The notes beneath the pieces are model-generated. The model was given only the letters and a program-made list of their open reading frames with translations. It made no database searches and was not told the origin of the DNA. This document shows positions 1-6,568 of a DNA stretch of 8,339 bases, in pieces. The position numbers and the translations under genes are program-made. The DNA comes from Gammaproteobacteria bacterium (lineage in GTDB: Bacteria > Pseudomonadota > Gammaproteobacteria > UBA6429 > Thiohalophilaceae). Where the stretch lies: the NCBI GenBank assembly GCA_024641445.1, contig JAHEDA010000024.1:7623-15961 (forward strand), in the 5' to 3' direction. Numbering within the stretch: position 1 is the stretch's first letter; the number at the start of each line of letters is the position of its first letter.

Positions 1-7
1 GTTTTGT

Positions 8-307
8 TCACTTAGTGGTTTTGGCATCACCAAAATGGTAATAGGTGTTATTTAGGTAGTGTACAACATCGCTGACCTGATCCTCGGGCCAGGTAAATCC
101 CTGGCTATCGCGACAGCGATGTACTTGTTGATTCAACATATCGAGATCGGTAACGCGATGGTTTGGGCGCGTATAGACACTGCTATCGTGGCAGCGGGTG
201 CAGTTCTCATCATGCAGGGTCTTGCCACGACGAATGTCCGCATCTGCGGCCAGACTCGTTAAGACCAGGCTCAGACTTGCGAGAGAGATAAGCGTAACTT
301 TAATCAT
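8..307 (-). CDS. Small exported monoheme c-type cytochrome
   Basis: The 99-residue product begins with a typical signal peptide (Lys3, then a hydrophobic stretch to about residue 20, with likely cleavage near SLA-ADA), so it should act in the periplasm. A single haem c attachment motif, CTRCH, lies at residues 36-40, in the context GKTLHDENCTRCH usual for class I cytochromes c. It is therefore an electron carrier of unknown partner. The C-terminal half is rich in aromatics (WPEDQVSDVVHYLNNTYY) and contains a third cysteine (Cys65). The only methionine besides the start is Met57, just 17 residues after the haem His40, which is close for the usual distal ligand; His63, His83 or His91 are alternatives. 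The start codon overlaps the stop codon of the upstream M48 protease gene (ATGA). A purine-rich AGAGG lies about 11 bases before the start. The family is recognisable as cytochrome c, but the specific role is unknown. Confidence 0.88.
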   Translation of the reverse strand: MIKVTLISLASLSLVLTSLAADADIRRGKTLHDENCTRCHDSSVYTRPNHRVTDLDMLNQQVHRCRDSQGFTWPEDQVSDVVHYLNNTYYHFGDAKTTK

Positions 308-1557
308 ATGTGCTGTAACCTCTGTAGGTGGGCGACCCGTACGGGTGCCGGTGGGTGGGAGTCATGAAAGGCCGAGTACAATGGATCAGGCGTCAGGGTG
401 CTGGCATTCTCTTCGTACATTTTTACCAGTGCCCTAACCAACTCCTCTGCACTGCTATTTTGTGCGGCAAACTCGTCGGCCTCGAACTCGTGCTGGCGAC
501 TGAAGAAGGAAAACAGCGGTTGCAGGTAGATGCTAAACAGTGGCGACACCATCAGAAAGAGTATCAAGGCAATGTATTGAGAGGGTTGGCTGACACCCAG
601 CCCTTTGAAGAAGGGGGACCACTGCATAAGTGTGCCGAGTATGAACAGCCCGATTAAACTCAGTATAGCGACACTGGCAAGGCGTTTAGGGATGTGTTTA
701 CGCCGAAAGTGCCCGAGCTCATGCGCCAGGACTGCCTCGACTTCCTCTCCCTGTAATGATTTTATAAGCGTGTCAAAAAAGACGATACGCTTGTTTTTGC
801 CCAGTCCGGTGAAGTAGGCATTACCGTGGGCGCTGCGACGCGAGCCATCCATGACAAAGATGCCCTGGCTAGTAAAGCCGCAACGCGTGAGTAAGGATTC
901 GATGCGGGCCTTGAGGCCTGCATCCGTGAGGGGTTCGAATTTGTTGAACATCGGTGCGATGACGCTCGGGTAGAGCCAGAACATCAATAGATTGAAACCC
1001 AGCCATACGGCCCAGACATATAACCACCACAGACTGCCCATGTTCTGCATCAGCCAGAGCACAAACACAAGTAAAGGGATGCCAATGAGGGCGCCGATGA
1101 GGGCCTGCTTGATAAGGTCGGTCACGAATAGTTTGGGCGTGGTACGATTAAAGCCAAAGTGAGCCTCGATCCAAAAGGTGCGATAGAGTGTGAAAGGGAG
1201 GTCCAGGAGACCACCAATAAGCAGCACACTGACAATCACCACGGTACCGGTCGAGAGGGGCCCCCATCCCTGCGCTCGCCATGCGTGATCGAGTAGATCG
1301 AGGCCACCACCTAATGTCCAGACAAGGATAAGCACAGCGCTGAAGCCAAGCTCTATCATAGTAAAAGCGGTGCGGGTGAGGGTGTAGTCGGCGGCCTTGT
1401 TATGCGCAGCGAGTGGGATCTTGTCGGCAAAGGCCGCAGGGACCTGATCACGATGCAGGCCGACATAGCGAATCTGACGTCGCGCCAACCAGAATTGCAG
1501 ACCAAACGCGGCAATCAGGGCCAGTATGAAGACATTACTAACAACTGCAGTTTCCAT
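304..1557 (-). CDS. M48 family membrane zinc metalloprotease, Ste24/CAAX protease 1-like
   Basis: The 417-residue product matches the Ste24 (CAAX prenyl protease 1) branch of peptidase family M48. An N-terminal multi-membrane-segment region (hydrophobic stretches around residues 7-24, 68-84, 104-122, 152-171 and 176-200) precedes the catalytic part. The zinc motif HELGH is at residues 279-283, and the third ligand is predicted as Glu357 in HEFEAD (ExxxD pattern). Two more hydrophobic segments (about 295-312 and 327-348) lie between these motifs. The C-terminal SAFHDSHPPAPVRVAHLQRL is typical of the family. Length agrees with full-length bacterial homologues of about 410-420 residues. It should cleave peptides at the inner membrane; bacteria generally lack CAAX prenylation, so the substrate is unknown and quality control of membrane proteins is only a guess. 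It is divergent from orn and overlaps the downstream cytochrome gene by four bases, implying one transcript. Confidence 0.93.
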   Translation of the reverse strand: METAVVSNVFILALIAAFGLQFWLARRQIRYVGLHRDQVPAAFADKIPLAAHNKAADYTLTRTAFTMIELGFSAVLILVWTLGGGLDLLDHAWRAQGWGPLSTGTVVIVSVLLIGGLLDLPFTLYRTFWIEAHFGFNRTTPKLFVTDLIKQALIGALIGIPLLVFVLWLMQNMGSLWWLYVWAVWLGFNLLMFWLYPSVIAPMFNKFEPLTDAGLKARIESLLTRCGFTSQGIFVMDGSRRSAHGNAYFTGLGKNKRIVFFDTLIKSLQGEEVEAVLAHELGHFRRKHIPKRLASVAILSLIGLFILGTLMQWSPFFKGLGVSQPSQYIALILFLMVSPLFSIYLQPLFSFFSRQHEFEADEFAAQNSSAEELVRALVKMYEENASTLTPDPLYSAFHDSHPPAPVRVAHLQRLQHI

Positions 1558-1649
1558 TTATTCGTCCACAATCATGAAATCGGAGGTTGGGCCTAACATC
1601 GCCCTTTGCTAAGATGCGCTCACTCATACTCTAACATAATGGTAAAACT
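1558..1649. promoter_or_regulatory. Divergent intergenic region between the M48 protease gene and orn
   Basis: This 92-base gap must hold the starts of both divergent transcripts unless they are read from further away. No convincing -35/-10 pair with standard spacing is visible on either strand. Partial hexamers (TTGCTA at 1606, CATACT at 1625) are only 13 bases apart. An imperfect 12-base dyad, GTTGGGCCTAAC, sits at 1586-1597 near the centre of the gap and might be an operator, but this is a guess. The ribosome binding sites before both genes are weak (GGTAAA before orn, GTGGA before the protease). Confidence 0.4.
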
Positions 1650-2192
1650 ATGGCGCAGGACCAAAATAATCTGGTGTGGATCGACCTGGAGATGACCGGC
1701 CTGGATACCCAGCAGGACCACATTATTGAGATCGCCAGCGTTGTTACGGATGCCCAGTTGACCATTCTGGCGGAAGGTCCGGTCCTCGCCATACACCAGG
1801 ATGACGGCATCCTGGCTGCCATGGATGAATGGAATACACGTCAACACACCAAGTCAGGCCTGGTTGAGCGGGTACGACAGAGCCAGGTGGACCTCGTCAA
1901 GGCGCAGCAACTGACCCTGGAGTTTCTGCGTGAATTTGTCCCCGCCAAGGCCTCACCCATGTGTGGCAACAGTATCTGTCAGGACCGACGCTTCATGGCG
2001 CGCGAGATGCCAAACTTGGAGGGATTCTTCCATTATCGAAACCTCGATGTCAGCACCCTCAAGGAGTTGGCACGGCGCTGGTCACCGGCCGTGATGCAGG
2101 GCTTCAATAAGAAGGGTAGCCACCTGGCCCTCGATGATATCCGCGAATCGATTGAGGAATTGCGCTATTACCGGGAGCACCTATTCCGCTAG
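1650..2192 (+). CDS. orn: Oligoribonuclease, DEDDh 3'-5' exoribonuclease
   Basis: The 180-residue protein degrades very short RNAs (two to five nucleotides, chiefly dinucleotides including pGpG from cyclic-di-GMP breakdown) to mononucleotides in the cytoplasm. The DEDDh catalytic set is complete: Asp12 and Glu14 in [10 protein letters not shown], Asp112 in [10 protein letters not shown], and His158 and Asp163 in [12 protein letters not shown]. As I recall, these are the same residue numbers as in E. coli Orn, which is of similar length. The characteristic [18 protein letters not shown] segment is present at residues 127-144. The ATG at 1650 gives the family N-terminus ([17 protein letters not shown]); the ATG at 1639 is out of frame. 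Orn is divergent from the M48 protease gene and is followed by the 185-base gap before fliL. It is not part of the flagellar operon, because a separate promoter precedes fliL. The pGpG link to cyclic-di-GMP and motility is suggestive but does not prove co-regulation. Confidence 0.97.
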   Translation: MAQDQNNLVWIDLEMTGLDTQQDHIIEIASVVTDAQLTILAEGPVLAIHQDDGILAAMDEWNTRQHTKSGLVERVRQSQVDLVKAQQLTLEFLREFVPAKASPMCGNSICQDRRFMAREMPNLEGFFHYRNLDVSTLKELARRWSPAVMQGFNKKGSHLALDDIRESIEELRYYREHLFR

Positions 2193-2244
2193 GGACAGCG
2201 CCAGAAGCTTGGCATACCGTCATGGGATGTCATTCAATCGCCTC

Positions 2245-2258
2245 GTCAATGGATTGGC
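2245..2258 (+). promoter_or_regulatory. Candidate upstream activator (FleQ-like) box for the fliL promoter
   Basis: GTCAATGGATTGGC matches 10 of the 13 defined positions of the Pseudomonas FleQ box as I remember it (GTCANTAAATTGAC), and it contains the perfect dyad CAATGGATTG. It is centred about 95 bases upstream of the start predicted from the sigma-54 element, a usual enhancer position for a sigma-54 activator. The match is partial and the consensus is from memory, so this is a candidate only. Confidence 0.3.
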
Positions 2259-2278
2259 GGCGTGAAAAAATAATTAAA

Positions 2279-2291
2279 TAACTAATTGATT
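2279..2291 (-). promoter_or_regulatory. Candidate IHF binding site
   Basis: On the minus strand this reads AATCAATTAGTTA, a full match to the IHF consensus WATCAANNNNTTR. It is centred about 62 bases upstream of the predicted fliL transcription start, between the candidate enhancer and the sigma-54 core promoter. That is the place where IHF bends DNA at many sigma-54 promoters. The whole tract from about 2265 to 2310 is very AT-rich, which raises the chance of a random match but also suits a bendable spacer. Confidence 0.45.
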
Positions 2292-2320
2292 ATTAAGTAA
2301 TAGTTAAAATATCCGCACCG

Positions 2321-2336
2321 TGGCATGTGTTTTGCT
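2321..2336 (+). promoter_or_regulatory. Sigma-54 (RpoN) promoter of the fliL operon
   Basis: TGGCATGTGTTTTGCT fits the -24/-12 consensus TGGCAC-N5-TTGCW, with the invariant GG (2322-2323) and GC (2334-2335) exactly ten bases apart. Only the sixth base (T for C) departs from the core consensus. Transcription is predicted to start near 2347, giving a leader of about 31 bases before the fliL ATG. Sigma-54 control of the fliL operon by a FleQ/FlrA-type activator is established in Pseudomonas and Vibrio. The element lies in the only long gap before the operon. Confidence 0.85.
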
Positions 2337-2352
2337 ATTTATTATGGGTAGC

Positions 2353-2366
2353 GAAACCAATTTGAC
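2353..2366 (+). promoter_or_regulatory. Candidate leader (FleQ-like) box downstream of the sigma-54 promoter
   Basis: The 14 bases ending in TTTGAC match 9 of the 13 defined positions of the remembered FleQ box, mainly in the right half (AATTTGAC against AAATTGAC). The site would lie at about +7 to +20. I recall that FleQ acts from a downstream leader site at fliL in Pseudomonas aeruginosa, which makes the position interesting, but the left half is poor. Confidence 0.2.
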
Positions 2367-2377
2367 ACAGGTGTGAT

Positions 2378-2860
2378 ATGCCCCCAGCAGACGATCTCGA
2401 ACTCGACAGCGGCGCAAATAAAAAGGCCAAGCTGCCCCTTCTCATCGGCATTATTGTCTTACTGATGGGCGCCTCCATTGGCGGAACGCTTTATTTCAGC
2501 GGTGCACTCAACAAAAAGGCCGCCGGGCCACAACTCCCACCCGAACCACAGTACCTCAGCCTCGGTCAGGAATTTATCGTCAACTTTCAGGACAGCCGTG
2601 TTGCGCGCTATCTCCAGCTCGGTCTGGATGTCTCGGCGCACAATGAACATGTTCTGGGCAAGATCACCGAAAACCTCCCGGCCATTCGCAACGACATACT
2701 GTTACTCCTTAGCGGTCAGAAATATGACGAGCTCCGTGTCAAAGCGGGTAAGGATAAGCTGCGTACCGAGCTTTTGGATGTGGTGCAGAAATCACTTGAA
2801 CTTAAAAAAGGTGAAGATGGGGTTGATGCGATCTACTTCACTCAATTCATGATGCAATAG
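2378..2860 (+). CDS. fliL: Flagellar basal body-associated protein FliL
   Basis: The 160-residue product is a single-pass inner-membrane protein. A charged cytoplasmic N-terminus (LDSGANKKAK) is followed by a membrane segment at about residues 19-41, a proline-rich linker (PQLPPEPQ, 51-58) and a periplasmic FliL domain. The domain carries the family pattern YLSLGQEFIVNF (59-70), YLQLGLDVSA (78-87) and the paired ends PAIRNDILLLLSGQ (101-114) and AIYFTQFMMQ (151-160). FliL forms a ring around MotAB stator units and supports torque or stator stability. It is the first gene of the operon, with a good ribosome binding site (CAGGTG at 2368-2373, spacing about six) after the sigma-54 promoter, and lies 12 bases before fliM. 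It is full length with nothing unusual. Confidence 0.96.
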   Translation: MPPADDLELDSGANKKAKLPLLIGIIVLLMGASIGGTLYFSGALNKKAAGPQLPPEPQYLSLGQEFIVNFQDSRVARYLQLGLDVSAHNEHVLGKITENLPAIRNDILLLLSGQKYDELRVKAGKDKLRTELLDVVQKSLELKKGEDGVDAIYFTQFMMQ

Positions 2861-2872
2861 GCGAATCCAAAT

Positions 2873-3892
2873 ATGTCAGTCACCGATCTGCTTTCCCAGG
2901 ACGAAATCGATGCCCTCTTGCATGGTGTAGAGGGTGGTGATGTCGAAACTACCTCTTCGAGTACGGCTAACGATGGTATTGTGCGTGCCTTCGACTTTGC
3001 CAGCCACGATCGAATTGTTCGTGGTCGCATGCCGACACTTGAAATGATCAATGAACGGTTTGCCCGTCACTTTCGTATCAGCATGTTTAACATGCTGCGT
3101 CGCTCCGCCGAAATATCTATTGGTGGCGTACAGATGGTGAAATTCTCTGAGTACATTCACAGCTTGTTTGTCCCTACCAGCCTGAACATCGTGCGTATCC
3201 CGCCCCTGCGAGGTTCGGCACTATGTGTTTTCGATGCCAAACTGGTATTCATTATTGTGGATAACTTTTTTGGTGGAAGTGGGCGTCACGCCAAGATCGA
3301 GGGGCGTGATTTTTCACCCACTGAGCAGCGTATCGTCACAAACGTACTGAAAGAGGCCTTCAAAGACCTGAAAGAGGCGTGGGGTCCGGTACTACCAGTT
3401 GAATTTGAATTTATCAATATGGAACTGAATCCGCAATTTGCCACCATTGTGAGTCCGACCGAAGTTGTGGTCTTGAGTACCTTTCACGTCGAGCTTGATG
3501 GTGGTGGTGGTGACTTTCAGGTGGTGATGCCTTATGCCATGTTGGAACCCATCCGTGAATTGTTGGATGCCGGTGTGCAGAGTGACCGCATGGAATTGGA
3601 CGAACGCTGGGCCGTGGCCATGCGCGAGGAGATCAAGGTTGCTGAGGTGGACATTCGATCAACCCTGACGCGCGTCACTATGCCATTGCATCAGGTGATG
3701 AAATTGAAGGCCGGTGACGTGATCCCGATCGATTTTCCCGAGAAAGTTCTGATTCGTGCCGAAGATATCCCGGTCTTGCGTGGTGTGCTGGGGACGCATG
3801 ACGATAAATTGGCAATTAAGATTACTGACACAGTAGAACGTCCACCTGTGGCCAGCCAGGCCCAGGCCATCATGCTGGAGATGAGACGATGA
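2873..3892 (+). CDS. fliM: Flagellar motor switch protein FliM
   Basis: The 339-residue cytoplasmic protein forms the middle of the C-ring and receives phosphorylated CheY to reverse rotation. The N-terminal CheY-binding peptide LSQDEIDALL is at residues 7-16, followed by a short acidic/serine linker. The CheC-like middle domain covers about residues 40-230 and includes the conserved FFGGSGRHAKIEGRDFSPTE region, with GGSG at 134-137 for FliG contact. The C-terminal SpoA domain (about 255-325) ends the protein and pairs with FliN. Length is typical for the family. It overlaps fliN by four bases (ATGA), so the two C-ring subunits are probably translationally coupled. Confidence 0.98.
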   Translation: MSVTDLLSQDEIDALLHGVEGGDVETTSSSTANDGIVRAFDFASHDRIVRGRMPTLEMINERFARHFRISMFNMLRRSAEISIGGVQMVKFSEYIHSLFVPTSLNIVRIPPLRGSALCVFDAKLVFIIVDNFFGGSGRHAKIEGRDFSPTEQRIVTNVLKEAFKDLKEAWGPVLPVEFEFINMELNPQFATIVSPTEVVVLSTFHVELDGGGGDFQVVMPYAMLEPIRELLDAGVQSDRMELDERWAVAMREEIKVAEVDIRSTLTRVTMPLHQVMKLKAGDVIPIDFPEKVLIRAEDIPVLRGVLGTHDDKLAIKITDTVERPPVASQAQAIMLEMRR

Positions 3893-4293
3893 GTGACTCG
3901 GAAAATGATGATGCGGTAATGGATGAATGGGCAAGCGCAATGGAGGAAGCAGGCGTGGCTGATTCTAAATCTAAGAATGAAGTAAGACATGCTGGGTTGT
4001 CTAACCTTGAAGACACAGGTAAACGGGGAGAAGACGTTAATCTGGATGTGATATTGGATATCCCCGTTACCATGTCGATGGAAATCGGTCAGACCAAGAT
4101 AAGCATTCGTAACCTCCTTCAACTCAACCAGGGTTCTGTTATTGAACTGGATCGCCTTGCGGGCGAGCCACTGGACGTGCTGGTGAACGGTACCTTGATT
4201 GCACACGGTGAGGTGGTGGTGGTCAACGAAAAGTTTGGTATTCGTTTGACTGACGTTATAAGCCCGATCGAACGGGTCAGAAAGTTGCAGTGA
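3889..4293 (+). CDS. fliN: Flagellar motor switch protein FliN
   Basis: The 134-residue product is the outermost C-ring subunit; it also helps dock the FliH/FliI export ATPase complex. The SpoA domain lies at about residues 50-130, with the family patterns VNLDVILDIPVTMSMEIG (50-67), LLQLNQGSVIELDRLAGEPLDVLVNG (76-101) and VVNEKFGIRLTDVISPIER (111-129). The N-terminal 50 residues are acidic and include DEWASAMEEAG (12-22), a short conserved motif of gammaproteobacterial FliN, then a charged linker (DSKSKNEVRHAGLSNLEDTG). The linker is richer in A-starting codons (AAA, AAG, AAT, AGA) than the rest of the operon. The start overlaps the fliM stop, and the stop overlaps the fliO GTG start. Confidence 0.97.
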   Translation: MSDSENDDAVMDEWASAMEEAGVADSKSKNEVRHAGLSNLEDTGKRGEDVNLDVILDIPVTMSMEIGQTKISIRNLLQLNQGSVIELDRLAGEPLDVLVNGTLIAHGEVVVVNEKFGIRLTDVISPIERVRKLQ

Positions 4294-4757
4294 GGATGGC
4301 AGGCTTGACGCGAATTTATCTCATTCTCTCCACCTTCCTGCTGAGCCCCTTGGCCGGGGCGGCGGACACCACCAAATTGACACGGCCTGGTCCGGTGTTG
4401 ACGGAGCCTGTTGGGGTAGGTCTGGGCAGTTTTCTTCAGATGTTTTTTGGGCTTGCCTTGATCGTTGCCCTGATTGTGGGGATGGCCTGGTTCATGCGAC
4501 GCATGAATTCCATTCCAGGTGGGGGACAGGGCTCACTGCGTATTCTGGGTGGTCTGTCACTAGGGCAACGCGAGAGGGTTGTGTTGTTGCAGGTGGGACA
4601 GGAACAGTTACTGGTTGGATTGGCCCCAGGGCAGATTCGTACCTTGCATGTGCTTGAACGACCGGTTGAGGTTACCCTGGCGCGTTCACCCAGGCCGGGG
4701 CAGGGGAAGTTCGCCGACAGGTTGCAGGAGCTTTTGAAGGGAAAGTTGCAGCCATGA
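4290..4757 (+). CDS. fliO: Flagellar export-gate assembly protein FliO
   Basis: This 155-residue membrane protein helps assemble the FliP ring of the export gate. The N-terminus reads as a signal-like segment (residues 6-24, ending SPLAGAADT). The main membrane segment is at about 46-69 ([22 protein letters not shown]), followed by a cytoplasmic domain with the family pattern [19 protein letters not shown] (83-101) and [16 protein letters not shown] (107-122). The chosen start is GTG at 4290, overlapping the fliN stop (GTGA). An in-frame ATG two codons later at 4296 is equally possible, and no strong ribosome binding site decides between them. Sequence conservation in FliO is low, so the call rests on these patterns plus position between fliN and fliP. 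Confidence 0.93.
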   Translation: MRMAGLTRIYLILSTFLLSPLAGAADTTKLTRPGPVLTEPVGVGLGSFLQMFFGLALIVALIVGMAWFMRRMNSIPGGGQGSLRILGGLSLGQRERVVLLQVGQEQLLVGLAPGQIRTLHVLERPVEVTLARSPRPGQGKFADRLQELLKGKLQP

Positions 4758-5500
4758 GGACGCTCAAGATTGTGATCCCCCTGTTGCTAATTCTGCTGCC
4801 GGGTGCGGAGTTGTTCGCCCAGACCGGGCTGCCTGCGATCTCTGTTACCAACGGTCCGGGGGGACAGCAGACCTATAGCCTGAGTATTCAGGTCCTGGCG
4901 TTGATGACGGCGCTGACGCTGATCCCCTCCGCATTATTGATGATGACATCATTCACCCGTGTCGTGATTGTGTTATCGATCCTGCGTCAGGCGATTGGTT
5001 TGGTGCAGGCGCCATCGACACAGACGATTATCGGTCTGTCGCTGTTTCTGACTTTCTTTATCATGGCGCCGGTATTCAACAAAATGAATAACGAGGCCCT
5101 GCAACCCTATCTCGCAGAAAAGATGACATTTGAAGATGCGGTAGTAAAGGCAAGTATTCCACTGCGCGGTTTTATGCTGGGTCAGACCCGCGACAATGAT
5201 ATCAGGATGTTTTCTCGCATTGCGGGTGATGAGGCCTATGCCTCGCCAGATAAGGTACCTTTTACGGTGTTAGTCCCGGCGTTCGTGACGAGTGAGTTGA
5301 AGACATCATTTCAGATTGGCTTCTTACTGTTTATCCCGTTTCTAATCATCGATCTGGTAGTGTCGAGCGTCCTGATGTCCATGGGTATGATGATGCTTTC
5401 TCCGATGATTATCTCGCTGCCCTTCAAGATCATGTTGTTTGTACTCGTTGATGGCTGGAACATCATCATGGGTACACTGGCGTCGAGTTTCTATGTTTGA
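4754..5500 (+). CDS. fliP: Flagellar type III export gate protein FliP
   Basis: The 248-residue inner-membrane protein forms, as a pentamer with FliQ and FliR, the core channel of the flagellar export gate. It has a signal peptide (residues 1-22, ending ELFAQ), as usual for FliP, and then hydrophobic segments at about 45-65, 88-108, 186-206 and 209-240. Family signatures are clear: [20 protein letters not shown] (50-69), [16 protein letters not shown] (175-190), and [21 protein letters not shown] (215-235). Length equals the usual value of about 245. Its ATG overlaps the fliO stop (ATGA), and fliQ follows after 12 bases. Confidence 0.98.
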   Translation: MRTLKIVIPLLLILLPGAELFAQTGLPAISVTNGPGGQQTYSLSIQVLALMTALTLIPSALLMMTSFTRVVIVLSILRQAIGLVQAPSTQTIIGLSLFLTFFIMAPVFNKMNNEALQPYLAEKMTFEDAVVKASIPLRGFMLGQTRDNDIRMFSRIAGDEAYASPDKVPFTVLVPAFVTSELKTSFQIGFLLFIPFLIIDLVVSSVLMSMGMMMLSPMIISLPFKIMLFVLVDGWNIIMGTLASSFYV

Positions 5501-5512
5501 GGTTGCGCACAC

Positions 5513-5782
5513 ATGACGCCGGAGACCGTTTTGACAATCTTTCAACACGCCATGGAACTGATCCTGGTGTTGATCCTAGTCGTGTTGATCCCTGCACTGT
5601 TGGTGGGTTTGTTGGTGAGCATGTTTCAGGCCGCGACACAAATTAATGAGATGACACTCAGCTTTATTCCAAAACTTATCGTGACGGTGCTTACCCTGAT
5701 GCTGGCAGGCCCCTGGATGCTACGCCTGCTGATCGAGTACACCGAGCAGTTGATCCACGACATACCTTATTTAATCGGATGA
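5513..5782 (+). CDS. fliQ: Flagellar type III export gate protein FliQ
   Basis: The 89-residue protein has two hydrophobic segments (about 14-38 and 52-77) separated by the hallmark FQAATQINEMTLSFIPK (38-54), which closes the base of the FliPQR export channel. This size and motif are diagnostic of FliQ. A TGAGG sequence overlapping the fliP stop codon (5498-5502) can serve as ribosome binding site at a spacing of about ten bases. Only three bases separate it from fliR, so the stop of fliQ and start of fliR are effectively coupled. Nothing unusual was seen. Confidence 0.97.
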   Translation: MTPETVLTIFQHAMELILVLILVVLIPALLVGLLVSMFQAATQINEMTLSFIPKLIVTVLTLMLAGPWMLRLLIEYTEQLIHDIPYLIG

Positions 5783-5785
5783 TGG

Positions 5786-6565
5786 ATGACTATCACAGGT
5801 GCACAATTAACGGCATGGGTAGGTGCATTCCTGTGGCCCTTGTTCCGTATCGGTGCCATGTTGATGGTGGCACCGGTCTACGGTGCCAAGACCGTCCCAG
5901 TAAGAATTCGTGCAGGGCTCGCCTTTGCAATGGCGATTCTCATGGCCCCTATGATACCCGCGGTGCCAACGATCGACGTTTTCAGTCCTGAGTCAGTCTT
6001 GATAATACTGCATCAATTAATCATTGGTGTGGCGATGGGATTTGCCTTGCAATTAGTCATGACCGCCGTGATTACTGGCGGGCAGACGATTGCCCTGCAG
6101 ATGGGCCTGGGCTTTGCCGTGATGGTCGATCCGCAAAATGGCTCGCAGGCACCCGTGATGAGTCAGTACTACATCCTGATGGTGATACTGGTGTTTTTGG
6201 GACTGGACGGACACCTGGTTATTCTCGAGGTGCTGGCGGATAGTTTTCGTACCATCCCCATCGCAGTGACCGGCCTGAGTACCAACAGTATATGGGCCTT
6301 GGTAAGTTGGGGAGGACAGATCTTCGCGGGCGCCGTGGGGATGGCCCTGCCGACCATTGCTTCACTGTTAGTGGTCAATCTTGCCTTCGGCATCATGACG
6401 CGTGCGGCACCGCAGTTGAATATTTTTGCCATAGGCTTTCCCATTACGATGACAGTTGGGTTTGCCCTGGTCCTGGTCACCTTACCCAGTGTCTTACCTC
6501 ACGCGAACACAATGTTTAGTGAGGCGTATCAGTTACTGCGTCAGATCCTGGTTGCAGAGCAATAA
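5786..6565 (+). CDS. fliR: Flagellar type III export gate protein FliR
   Basis: The 259-residue polytopic protein contributes one subunit to the FliP5-FliQ4-FliR1 export channel. The N-terminus (MTITGAQLTAWVGAFLWPLFRIGAM) and hydrophobic segments at about 10-30, 42-60, 70-95, 127-145, 170-200 and 212-236 match the family. Conserved patterns include VDPQNGSQAPVMSQ (114-127), SFRTIPI (153-159) and LNIFAIGFPITM (211-222). Length is typical. The ATG at 5786 is preferred over alternatives because it gives the usual N-terminus; the ATG at 5779 is in another frame. flhB starts three bases after the stop. Confidence 0.97.
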   Translation: MTITGAQLTAWVGAFLWPLFRIGAMLMVAPVYGAKTVPVRIRAGLAFAMAILMAPMIPAVPTIDVFSPESVLIILHQLIIGVAMGFALQLVMTAVITGGQTIALQMGLGFAVMVDPQNGSQAPVMSQYYILMVILVFLGLDGHLVILEVLADSFRTIPIAVTGLSTNSIWALVSWGGQIFAGAVGMALPTIASLLVVNLAFGIMTRAAPQLNIFAIGFPITMTVGFALVLVTLPSVLPHANTMFSEAYQLLRQILVAEQ

Positions 6566-6568
6566 CCG

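Noticed and set aside
335..346. Perfect 12-base palindrome ACCCGTACGGGT.
   Set aside because: It lies within the C-terminal coding part of the M48 gene (PVRV), and one or two such palindromes are expected by chance in a window of this size.
2069..2084. TTGGCACGG in orn as a possible sigma-54 -24 element.
   Set aside because: There is no GC at the required ten-base spacing, and the sequence encodes the conserved LARRW of Orn.
2200..2213. Small hairpin GCCAGAAGCTTGGC just after the orn stop codon, as a possible terminator.
   Set aside because: The stem is only five pairs including a G-T pair, and no T-run follows; the nearest homopolymer (2265-2270) is A, not T, on the plus strand.
2286..2310. 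Possible sigma-70 promoter (TTGATT and TAAAAT) upstream of fliL.
   Set aside because: The two hexamers are only 13 bases apart, and the tract is so AT-rich that such matches are expected.
3691..4206. Open frame of 171 codons on the minus strand opposite fliM and fliN.
   Set aside because: It is antisense to conserved domains, has no plausible ribosome binding site and resembles no family.
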